Source: Betaproteobacteria bacterium
GTDB lineage: Bacteria; Pseudomonadota; Gammaproteobacteria; Burkholderiales; Casimicrobiaceae
Direction: 5' to 3'
DNA: 41,847 nt
NCBI GenBank assembly: GCA_004293675.1
Contig: READ01000038.1
Coordinates: 1-41,847 of the forward strand
In this document: positions 16,479 to 24,405 of the stretch, in pieces
Numbering within the stretch: the first letter of the stretch is position 1
How the letters are laid out: every line of letters starts with the position of its first letter
The notes under the pieces: model-generated
The model's input: only the letters and a program-made list of their open reading frames with translations
Told to the model about the DNA's origin: nothing
The model's database searches: none
Program-made: the position numbers and the translations under genes

Positions 16479-18002
16479 ATGTCATTGAGCATCCATCAAC
16501 TATGGAGCGTCTACTTACGGCGCGATATTTCGCGAGCGATCAGCGCCGCGTTTGCTGTCACGTCACTCGTAGTGACTGGCCTCACTCCGACTCAGGTTGA
16601 CGCGGCACCCAAGGCGATCGCTGTCGAACGCTACTTTTGCAAAACCGCAGAGATTTATCACGATGTTCATCGCTACCGAACTAGCCTTGCCGACACAAGC
16701 GGCGGTAAGGGATTTAACGACTGCACTCTAGAGGACGTATTGGGTTGGTGCTTCAGCGAACCGGTGGCGGGTAGCAAGCCGTTTACGCTGCGCAATTCAT
16801 CGATATCGCGAGCTGATGAAACGTCAAGCACTACCCTTTGCCATACCGCCGATTCGAAGGGTGGCGACGGCAGTGGCAACATTGTGGGCATCGTCGGCGT
16901 TTTCCGTGCATGGGCGGAGGGCGACGGCGAAGCGCACTGGACCACCTACAACGGCTCGATTGTTCGGCAGCGCAAGCGCGCAGCGATCGATTTCGTTTAC
17001 AGCAAAAAGAGCTCTGGGGAGTGGGCGAGCTTGGTGGGAAACGACGCTTGGCAAACGGTCAGGCCGCTGCCGAGTCTCTACCGGAACAAAAAAGACACTG
17101 AGGACGCACTGGCTGCGGCGGCGGCCAAACTCACTGACATCGAGGTAACAGAGGCGACAATTTCGATTAAAGAGATGACCTTCGTCGACCGTACTGAACA
17201 CACCTTCGTAGCCCGAGGTTGCGTGAAAAATGCGGGGGCGCATCCGCTGTCGATACAAGTGTCAATGCTCGCCGGCGCAAGCGGTGTGCCGGTAGAGCAG
17301 TTCAACAGCCAAATCGCCTCGAACGTTGCACCCGGCGCAACGCAATGCACTACAGCCAATATTCCAGAAGCGTATGTTGCTCAAAATTGCACTGCGTTAC
17401 TGGTCAAAGGGCAGCCTTACAACTCGGGCATCACAGACACCGATGCCAGCGATAACGCCAAATCCAACGGAAAATGCCGCACGGAAAAGGTCACGATGCA
17501 TCGCAAAGACACGCCGGTTGCGCAAATCCCTGCGCCAGGCGCAGTAGCGAAACAAACAGAGCCAATCGCCGCGATACAGCCCAAGCTCCCAGCACCAGCC
17601 ATCGCTTTGCAAGGAAAATGGACATGGCAGCTGCCCGCATTGGGCGGCAGCTCGCGGATATTCAAGTTCACCAGCATCACAATGAAAGCCGCGCTCACCG
17701 ATAACACCGGAAAACCGTGGAACATGAGCACCCTCGCCCCCAAGGGCGTGACCCGGTTAGAAATTGCCACGCGACCGCATTCGTCTTTTTCGGTCAAACC
17801 AGCGTATGGCCCCAGCGAAAAAGTGTTCATGACCGCGACAGCACTGATTTCGGGCACCACGTGGAACGCGTTCCTAAGCGGCTGCAACGACTACAAAATC
17901 CGCGTCGATACGGACGACGGAGCCACCCAAACGGCCGACGTGAGCGCAACCATTGCAGCGTCTGATTGGATTGAGTTCACCGCGGGCACAACCTGTAAAT
18001 AG
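16479..18002 (+). CDS. Large exported protein, unknown function
   Basis: This encodes 507 residues from the ATG at 16479. The N-terminus has a long basic region and a hydrophobic segment ending near TQVDAAPKA, consistent with export. Residues about 45-190 are Cys-containing (YFCKTAEIYHDVHRYR, CTLEDVLGWCFSEP, TTLCHTAD) and read as a folded domain I do not recognise. Residues about 220-330 look like a CARDB or Ig-like domain (FVARGCVKNAGAHPLSIQVS, then TDASDNAKSNGKC). A Pro/Ala linker follows, then a beta-rich C-terminal domain with paired Cys (SGCNDYKIRV and the final TTCK). It is monocistronic, divergent from smpB and upstream of ratA by 70 bp on the same strand. I cannot assign a function. 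Confidence 0.75.
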   Translation: MSLSIHQLWSVYLRRDISRAISAAFAVTSLVVTGLTPTQVDAAPKAIAVERYFCKTAEIYHDVHRYRTSLADTSGGKGFNDCTLEDVLGWCFSEPVAGSKPFTLRNSSISRADETSSTTLCHTADSKGGDGSGNIVGIVGVFRAWAEGDGEAHWTTYNGSIVRQRKRAAIDFVYSKKSSGEWASLVGNDAWQTVRPLPSLYRNKKDTEDALAAAAAKLTDIEVTEATISIKEMTFVDRTEHTFVARGCVKNAGAHPLSIQVSMLAGASGVPVEQFNSQIASNVAPGATQCTTANIPEAYVAQNCTALLVKGQPYNSGITDTDASDNAKSNGKCRTEKVTMHRKDTPVAQIPAPGAVAKQTEPIAAIQPKLPAPAIALQGKWTWQLPALGGSSRIFKFTSITMKAALTDNTGKPWNMSTLAPKGVTRLEIATRPHSSFSVKPAYGPSEKVFMTATALISGTTWNAFLSGCNDYKIRVDTDDGATQTADVSATIAASDWIEFTAGTTCK

Positions 18003-18072
18003 GCGGTGGCGTTAAAGCAGCTGACAGCAGTTTGTGCAGTGCGCGCACGTGAGGGTGAAATAATAGGAGCGA

Positions 18073-18504
18073 ATGAAACACGTAATCCGCTCCGTTTTTA
18101 CGCCGCACAGCGCAAGCAAAATGTATGCATTGGTTAACGATGTAGCGTCGTACTCGAAGTTCTTGCCGTGGTGCTCGGGCGGCGAAGTCATAGAGGCGAG
18201 CGATACGCGGATGAAAGCGCGCGTAGACATCGCCTATCTCGGTATCCAGCAGAGTTTCACGACTAACAACGCCTTGCAACAAGACAAGCAGATCGACCTA
18301 GCCCTGGTCAGCGGGCCGTTCTCAAAACTCACCGGACAATGGCGTTTTACGCAGCTCGGAGACGTGGGATGCAAAGTTGAATTTGAGTTGAACTACGCCT
18401 TTGAGGGCGTGATTGGCTCGCTGGTCTCGCCGGTGTTTGATCGTATCGCGGCGACGTTTGTTGATGCGTTCGTCAAACGCGCGGATGAGTTAGACATCTC
18501 ATGA
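18073..18504 (+). CDS. ratA: RatA/COQ10-type START-domain protein
   Basis: This 143-residue member of the START/SRPBCC (polyketide cyclase/COQ10) family begins IRSVFTPHSASKMYALVNDV and continues YSKFLPWCSGGEVIEASDTR. In eukaryotes COQ10 binds coenzyme Q. In E. coli RatA was reported as a 50S-binding toxin that blocks subunit joining, while the conserved role may be lipid or quinone handling. A good AGGAG site precedes the ATG at 18073. Its stop overlaps the start of rnfH in ATGA, so translation is coupled. Whether it is a toxin here is not shown by sequence. Confidence 0.92.
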   Translation: MKHVIRSVFTPHSASKMYALVNDVASYSKFLPWCSGGEVIEASDTRMKARVDIAYLGIQQSFTTNNALQQDKQIDLALVSGPFSKLTGQWRFTQLGDVGCKVEFELNYAFEGVIGSLVSPVFDRIAATFVDAFVKRADELDIS

Positions 18505-18851
18505 GCCTTTCAGCCACAGCAACTATTAGCGTTAGCGTCATCCAAGCCAGTTCACACGAATTCAGCCAGCGCCATCTAAAGCTTGCCGAGGGCAGTACGG
18601 TGGGTGATGCACTGTTGATGGTTGAATTCGCTCAAACTTCACCCGTCGTTAGAGTGGCGTCACCCGCAAACGAGCCGGAGGCATCGGAGAGTTTCGTTGG
18701 CGTCTGGGGCAAACGAGTGCGACTCTCACAGGTGCTTGTCGACGGGGATCGAATCGAGCTGTATCGCCCCATTCTTGCAGACGCAAAATCCGCTCGAAAA
18801 TCGAACGCAATCCGCCAAGGGTACCGAGCGGGTCGTACTAAGTCGCGCTAA
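18501..18851 (+). CDS. rnfH: RnfH family ubiquitin-like protein
   Basis: This 116-residue protein has the RnfH/RatB beta-grasp core. It begins ISVSVIQASSHEFSQRHLKL and continues GSTVGDALLM, then VGVWGKRVRLSQVLVDGDRI and ELYRPILADAKSARK. That last motif is diagnostic of RnfH (ELYRPLxxDPKxxR). Family members are encoded next to ratA or rnf genes; biochemical function is uncertain. The insert around residues 45-65 (VVRVASPANEPEASES) is somewhat longer than usual. It starts inside the ratA stop (ATGA) and ends 7 bp from the convergent DUF2059 gene. Confidence 0.9.
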   Translation: MSLSATATISVSVIQASSHEFSQRHLKLAEGSTVGDALLMVEFAQTSPVVRVASPANEPEASESFVGVWGKRVRLSQVLVDGDRIELYRPILADAKSARKSNAIRQGYRAGRTKSR

Positions 18852-18858
18852 ACCGGCG

Positions 18859-19359
18859 CTATTTGGTGGATGACTTTGCTGCCGCTATTTCCCTGAGGAT
18901 CATCGCTCGAATTTTCTCAATGACGGCGGGCATGCGAGCCTGAACAACCGCCCCGCTCTTTTGAAGCGCTACAGGCACTCGATCAAGCAGCACCGCGCCG
19001 GCGGGTGACTTGTACAGCTGTATCAATAGATCAACTTCAGTCTGGGTCAACGTTTGTTGGTACGCCGCTACGTAGACTGGTTTAAGCGCATCCCACGATA
19101 AATCATCTTTTACTGTCGCAAGCAGTCGCTGCGGCGCGGTCTCGATCGAGCTCTTCTGCTGATCCGTAAGGGTGCGACCCGCCGTCGCTTGCGCCAGGTT
19201 TTGCCGGATCATTTGCTCCATCTGTGCGACCGTAGCGGCCAAGGCAGACTCTGTGCGATTGGCGACCAATAGCGCTTCAACAGACGCAGCCGAGGGCACC
19301 TGAGCCGCGGCGCTGCTAGACAGCACTAGACACAGAATTGAGATGATTTGTTTTGTCAT
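18859..19359 (-). CDS. Exported DUF2059 family protein
   Basis: This encodes 166 residues from the ATG at 19359; a GTG six bases upstream is also possible. A signal peptide ends near SSAAAQ. The mature protein is helical and matches DUF2059: DDLSWDALKPVYVAAYQQTL, then TEVDLLIQLYKSPAG and KIRAMILREIA. DUF2059 proteins are widespread small periplasmic proteins with no settled function. It is the last gene of the minus-strand run that includes the trimeric autotransporter, 141 bp beyond that gene's stop, and ends 7 bp from convergent rnfH. Confidence 0.85.
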   Translation of the reverse strand: MTKQIISILCLVLSSSAAAQVPSAASVEALLVANRTESALAATVAQMEQMIRQNLAQATAGRTLTDQQKSSIETAPQRLLATVKDDLSWDALKPVYVAAYQQTLTQTEVDLLIQLYKSPAGAVLLDRVPVALQKSGAVVQARMPAVIEKIRAMILREIAAAKSSTK

Positions 19360-19500
19360 AAACACTTATCAGCGGCGCAGGTGCCTGGACGCATTCGAAT
19401 CCGTATCAGGCACTTTGGTTAGTTGTTAGCGGGTGCTGCAAAGCATCCAGCGTGGATCGCGCAGCCGAACACGAGCTCGACTGCGCCCCTCGTGGTTAGG

Positions 19501-22500
19501 CTAAAACTCGAAACCCACACCTAATCTTAACTGCGAGTCCTTTACGTTGGTCGTTGCGCCCACAGGTACCGCGATCCCGCCGGACACCATCATTCGATGT
19601 TCAGCAGAGAAGAGGTGCGCGAAGCCCACACCCACAGCCGATTCGCCTCGGTAATGCCCAATGTGAGCCGAAACTGCCGTTTTGCCCACGGCCGACGGCG
19701 TTGGCACCGTTCCCATGGCAATCGCGCTGGCGATGGCCTTACGGTACTGCAAATCAAGCGCCGAGAGCTGATTAACGTTGACAGCATCTGTGCCGAAGGT
19801 ACCGGCTGATACGTTGGTGATTTGCCGCGTGAAGCTGCGCGCGTCGCCAACCGAAACCACTCCGGGACGGGTCGCAACAGATCCGGCACCGAGCGCGACG
19901 CTGTTATCCGCCGGAGCTGACGCGCCAGTTCCAAGCGCTAGCGAGCTACGGCCGCTCGCCCCTGCGCCAGCACCCAAGGCCGTCGACGCAGGCCCCGAAG
20001 CTGACGAGCCCACGCCCAGGGCCGCCGCAGCTACACCTGTCGCTGATGAACCGACGCCCACCGCAATCGACTGCATGGCGGTAGCTTCCGCCCCCAGGCC
20101 CACCGCAATGGCGGCTGTGGCTGTCGAGCTGGCATTGGAGCCTATGGCAACACTGGAGCTGGCGGTAGATCCAGAACCCGAACCCAATGCGATCGAATTT
20201 GCGCCAGAAGCCGTTGCCTTCGCACCAATTGCGTTGGACTGAACTCCCGAGGCGCTTGCGGCGATACCGAAAGCTGTGGCCGACTCCGCCGTGGCTTTCG
20301 CGTTGAGGCCGAAAGCATAAGCCGCGGTCGAACTGGCTTGCGCTCCAACCCCCAAAGCGACAGAGGCTGCGCCACTTGCGCTCGAATTCGGTGCAATGGC
20401 GACCGATAGGTCGCCGGTTGCGGTGCTCAGTGCTCCCGTGGCCGTAGACGCAACACCACTGGCTCTGCTGCCAAAGCCGGTAGCGAGCGCCATCGCGGCG
20501 TCGGCCAGCGCCAAACGTCCAGCGGCGGTGGAATCAGCGGCCAGCGCTTGGGCGCCGTGCCCAAATGCCGATGCGCTCTGCGCGCAGGCGACCGACGCGG
20601 TGCCAACGGCAGTTGACTGATCGCCACAGGCGAGCGACTCGAAACCGAATGCAGAGCTTGCGAACTTGGTCGCTTGCGCTTGCGCGCCTACGGCGGTTGC
20701 CACTTTAGCAGTCGCTCCGGTTTGAACGCCCAGCGCCACGCCACCTTGGGCGTCGGTGAAGGCACGATAGCCCGCAGCCAACGACTGCTCGCCAGCGGCT
20801 GTCGATAACTGACCAAATGCACTGGCGTCTACCGCCACTGCCGAAGCTCGATCGCCCACCGCCGTCGCGCTCTCGGCGCTGGCCAGCGCTTGGTTGCCTA
20901 CCGCCGTCGCGGTGAAGGCAGAGGCTAGCGAACCGGTGCCTAAGGCAGTAGCGGCGCGAGCCGTTGCTTGAGCAAATGAGCCTCCTGCGAACGCATCGAG
21001 TGCTGTAGCTTGACTATAAGTACCCAACGCAGTGGCGTTGCGGTCGGTCGCCTTCGCAAAAGAGGAACCGGCAAATGCGTCTTGCGCGGTGGCCTCACTG
21101 TGAGTACCCAACGCGGTGGCGTTTCGATCGGTAGCCTTGGCAAAGGATGAACCTGCAAACGCGTCTTGCGCAGTAGCCTCACTGTACGTTCCCAGAGCCG
21201 TGGCATTTCTATCGGTCGCCTTAGCAAACGATGAGCCGGCGAAGGAGTCAAGAGCTCGAGCTTGGCTATATGTTCCTACGGAGGTAGCGTTGACACCGCT
21301 TGCTAATGAATAGGAGCCCAGCGCGGAAGTGTCTGTGTTGCTCGCGTTCGCATAAGTTCCAATAGCGGTCGCGTTTGGTGCCGAGGCACTAGCCAACGCC
21401 CCAAAGGCCGAAGAGTTGTAAGCGGATGCCTCTGCCAATACCCCTACAGCAGTGGAACCATCTCCGGAGGCCGACGCGCCCGCACCTACGGCGGTCGAAA
21501 CGGTACCGCTGGCCGACGCAAATGCCCCGAACGCGCTCGACAGCAAGCCCGTAGCGCTCGAGTTGACAGCCACTGCGCTTGAACGAATACCCGAGGCCAA
21601 TGCATTGTCACCCACCGCCGTCGCAGAAAGGCCAGAGGCTGTAGCCTGATTCCCAATCGAAGTGGTGTTGACGTTGTTTGCGGTAGAAAGGTTACCGAGC
21701 GCAGTTGAATTGGCGCCGGAGGCAAGAGAGTTGACGCTACCGGCAAATGAATTCACGCCGCTTGCTAGGGCGTTATCGCCAATCGCCGTCGCGCTGGTGT
21801 TTGTCGCCTTGGCATCACTGCCGATTGCCGTCGATTGAACCGCCGAGGCAACGCTGTTTTCTCCAACTGCGGTCGCATCGGCCTTGCTAGCGGCAGCGTT
21901 GGTGCCAATAGCCGTGGAGTAAATGTCGGTGGCCGCAGCTTTGTAACCCAGCGCAGTGGCTTCTAGCGCTGTCGCCTGGGAAAGTTGTCCAATGGCTGTG
22001 GCGTCCGCCGCGCTGGCTAAAGCGCGATCACCCACCGCGGTGGTGCTGGTGGCCGTGGCTTGCGCTCCATAGCCGAGCGCTACGGACTGATCGCCTGAGG
22101 CAAGCGCATTGTTCGCTCCGGCAAAAGCCTGTGCGCCCGTGGCTTGTGCACCGTCGCCAATGGCCGTCGTCGATTGGTTGCTCGATACCGCGTTGTTACC
22201 TACCGCGACGGACTGGCTACCCGATGCGCTTGCGCTAGAGCCTACCGCCGTTGATTCAACGCCCGTCGCTTGAGCGTTATCGCCGTACGCCGAGGCGCTG
22301 GCTTGGTTGGCGAGCGCCTGGTTACCCGAGGCAATGCTGTTGTCGCCCGAGGCCGTGGCTAGATTGCCCAGCGCAGCAGCGTTTAAACCACTCGCGCTGG
22401 CTTGATTTCCTGCCGCTAAGGTGTTGGTGTTGCTGGCGTTCGCTAAATTGCCCAGTGCGCTTGATTGCGCGCCACTGGCGCTCGCGTTGTTGCCCACCGC

Positions 22501-24342
22501 TGTGGCCTGTGCGCTGCTGGCGCTGGCGTCTGAGCCCAATGCGGTCGATTCCAACGCCGTGGCCTGGGCCCCCTCGCCCACCGCAGTGCTGTCGATACCG
22601 GTCGCTTTGGAGTTATCGCCGTACGCCGAGGCGCTGGCTTGGTTGGCAAGCGATTGGTTGCCCGAGGCAATACTTCGCGCGCCCGAGGCGGTCGACAGGT
22701 AGCCCAAAGCTGTTGATTGGTCTCCACTGGCCGTTGACATCTGTCCAATGGCCGTCGAGTCAATGGCCAGCGCCTGTGCGCCGTCACCGAACGCCGAGGC
22801 GCTATCGGCAAGCGCTTGCGCCCCCGCACCTACCGCGGTCGCGGCCTTGCCATTAGCAATCGCGCCTGCGCCTTGCGCTATTGCGCCGATACCCGTGGCG
22901 CTAGCCCCACGACCCAATGCTATGGAATCGTCGCTGTTAGCCTGGGCACCATCGCCAATGGCGACTGATGATTTCCCATTGGCGACAGCACCCACACCCA
23001 TGGCGACGGAGCGGTCACCAATGGCCTGCGCGCCGTCACCCATCGCTACGGACGATGCACCCTTGCTCACCGCGTCGACACCTGTGGCCGTCGATCGTGC
23101 TCCGCTGGCCTGAGCGCCGTCACCGACGGCAGTCGCCGAAGCGGCTGAGGCCTTCGCCCCTTGGCCCAACGCGGTCGCACCCGCAGCAGTCGCCGCAGCT
23201 TGGCTGCCGAAGGCACTAGCGCCCGTGCCTGAGGCCGTGCTGTCGTGGCCGAACGCGCTCGTGTCGGCGCCGATGGCCTGCGCGCCCTCGCCAAACGCCG
23301 AACCACCGCTAGCGGTGGCTTTAGCGCCGGCACCCACCGCAGTCGACTCGGGGCCTGCCGCACGAGCTGATTCACCGATCGCGGTTGATCGTGATCCATC
23401 GGCCTGGGCACCGTTGCCGATGGCGATGGCGGTGACGTCGCCTGTGATGGCCAACGCGCCGCCATTGCTGTTGCCGGCACCGTTAATTTCGCCGCCGCCG
23501 ATGGCGACGCCTGAGGACAAATCACCGGTGCCGTTCTGGCCAACGGTGATGGTCTTGGTGGGCGTTGCCGATTTACCGTTAACGTTCCCGACGACGAGTT
23601 TTGCGCCTTCATTGAGGTTGACATCACGCACGAACTCTTCGCCGCAGCTTGGCGCGTCGATTCCAGTCCATGCGAGGGCGATGCTGGCAATATTGGCTGC
23701 GGTGGCTCCGATTTGCAAGCCAATGGCCACGGCGTTGGCTACGGAGCCGGCCGGCGCAGTAAAGAGATTCGACTGCAGGGCTTCGCCAGCGATTTCGGCA
23801 ATCAGTCCGGCGGTGTCGAGGCCGGTCGCAACAGTGTCGGAGATCAAGATATCCGAGTCGTAACCCTGTGAGCATCGCCGGCCCGAGTAGGGTGCCGTGA
23901 CCGTTGAGGCTATCGCTGGAGGCGGCGACGGCGGCGGAACCGCAGGCGGTGGCGGCGGTGCCGGCAGCGGTCCATTGGCCGCGCTGTACTGAGCGTTGAG
24001 ATCCGTTTGAATAGCGCGAACTGCCGTTATCAACGCCTGAATAGCCGGGTCTTGCGTATTGGCGTCATAGCCAGTGGGCGGACTTGGCGCTATTGCGGGT
24101 GATGGCGGCGCCGGGTACGGTGCCGGAACCAGCGTGTAAGGTGGGGGCGCCTGCGCGCGCGAAGGAGCGCTCAAGAGCATGGCCGAGGGAGCGACCAGCA
24201 CTGCCATTGTCATGGCGACCCCCGCCGCAACCGGCCCAAGCGAGTAGCCATGCGAGTCGATGGTGAGGCGCCGCGGCAGCGTTGCGCTGGTTGCGTCAAG
24301 ACGCTGATCGCGCCGTGGTGCTAACGCTAATGACCTAAACAT
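19501..24342 (-). CDS. YadA-type trimeric autotransporter adhesin
   Basis: This is a 1613-residue type Vc surface adhesin, expected to trimerise in the outer membrane. The ATG at 24342 has GGGGGA 5 nt upstream; a TTG at 24360 is less likely. A long signal region (about 1-65) has an extended basic N-part. Two Pro-rich stretches (65-90 and 125-145) flank a helical segment. A hydrophobic pre-head region (about 170-228) lies between Cys 157 and Cys 233. From about 305 to 1500 the passenger is left-handed beta-roll head repeats of about 14 residues (as in STAIGESARAAG and ATAVGDGAQASG). A neck (RQITNVSAG, AVNVNQLSAL) leads into a YadA anchor ending VGVGFEF with a C-terminal Phe. I see no coiled-coil stalk. 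The methyltransferase gene ends 63 bp upstream on the same strand. Confidence 0.95.
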   Translation of the reverse strand: MFRSLALAPRRDQRLDATSATLPRRLTIDSHGYSLGPVAAGVAMTMAVLVAPSAMLLSAPSRAQAPPPYTLVPAPYPAPPSPAIAPSPPTGYDANTQDPAIQALITAVRAIQTDLNAQYSAANGPLPAPPPPPAVPPPSPPPAIASTVTAPYSGRRCSQGYDSDILISDTVATGLDTAGLIAEIAGEALQSNLFTAPAGSVANAVAIGLQIGATAANIASIALAWTGIDAPSCGEEFVRDVNLNEGAKLVVGNVNGKSATPTKTITVGQNGTGDLSSGVAIGGGEINGAGNSNGGALAITGDVTAIAIGNGAQADGSRSTAIGESARAAGPESTAVGAGAKATASGGSAFGEGAQAIGADTSAFGHDSTASGTGASAFGSQAAATAAGATALGQGAKASAASATAVGDGAQASGARSTATGVDAVSKGASSVAMGDGAQAIGDRSVAMGVGAVANGKSSVAIGDGAQANSDDSIALGRGASATGIGAIAQGAGAIANGKAATAVGAGAQALADSASAFGDGAQALAIDSTAIGQMSTASGDQSTALGYLSTASGARSIASGNQSLANQASASAYGDNSKATGIDSTAVGEGAQATALESTALGSDASASSAQATAVGNNASASGAQSSALGNLANASNTNTLAAGNQASASGLNAAALGNLATASGDNSIASGNQALANQASASAYGDNAQATGVESTAVGSSASASGSQSVAVGNNAVSSNQSTTAIGDGAQATGAQAFAGANNALASGDQSVALGYGAQATATSTTAVGDRALASAADATAIGQLSQATALEATALGYKAAATDIYSTAIGTNAAASKADATAVGENSVASAVQSTAIGSDAKATNTSATAIGDNALASGVNSFAGSVNSLASGANSTALGNLSTANNVNTTSIGNQATASGLSATAVGDNALASGIRSSAVAVNSSATGLLSSAFGAFASASGTVSTAVGAGASASGDGSTAVGVLAEASAYNSSAFGALASASAPNATAIGTYANASNTDTSALGSYSLASGVNATSVGTYSQARALDSFAGSSFAKATDRNATALGTYSEATAQDAFAGSSFAKATDRNATALGTHSEATAQDAFAGSSFAKATDRNATALGTYSQATALDAFAGGSFAQATARAATALGTGSLASAFTATAVGNQALASAESATAVGDRASAVAVDASAFGQLSTAAGEQSLAAGYRAFTDAQGGVALGVQTGATAKVATAVGAQAQATKFASSAFGFESLACGDQSTAVGTASVACAQSASAFGHGAQALAADSTAAGRLALADAAMALATGFGSRASGVASTATGALSTATGDLSVAIAPNSSASGAASVALGVGAQASSTAAYAFGLNAKATAESATAFGIAASASGVQSNAIGAKATASGANSIALGSGSGSTASSSVAIGSNASSTATAAIAVGLGAEATAMQSIAVGVGSSATGVAAAALGVGSSASGPASTALGAGAGASGRSSLALGTGASAPADNSVALGAGSVATRPGVVSVGDARSFTRQITNVSAGTFGTDAVNVNQLSALDLQYRKAIASAIAMGTVPTPSAVGKTAVSAHIGHYRGESAVGVGFAHLFSAEHRMMVSGGIAVPVGATTNVKDSQLRLGVGFEF
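20940..21275 (-). repeat. Four tandem 28-residue units in the adhesin head
   Basis: Four consecutive 84-bp units encode SFAKATDRNATALGTYSEAT followed by AQDAFAGS, or close variants. The second and third units are nearly identical as protein yet differ at many third codon positions. The outermost C-terminal unit reads SFAQATARAATALG, losing the Lys. Confidence 0.85.
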
Positions 24343-24405
24343 AGTATCCCCCGATGACAAGAGTTGAAAACAAAATCAACGCGCCCAAGCGCGCTCCAAG
24401 AAAAA

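Noticed and set aside
18073-18851. ratA-rnfH as a toxin-antitoxin module
   Set aside because: The names RatA/RatB suggest a toxin-antitoxin pair, but the genes belong to conserved START and RnfH families found in core genomes, and nothing here shows toxicity.
22251-22856. Long plus-strand frames across the adhesin gene
   Set aside because: They are Arg/Pro/Ala-rich mirror frames produced by the repetitive codon pattern of the real minus-strand gene.
19501-24342. CRISPR-like or other non-coding repeat array
   Set aside because: The periodicity is codon-based in a single open frame and encodes beta-roll head repeats of an autotransporter.
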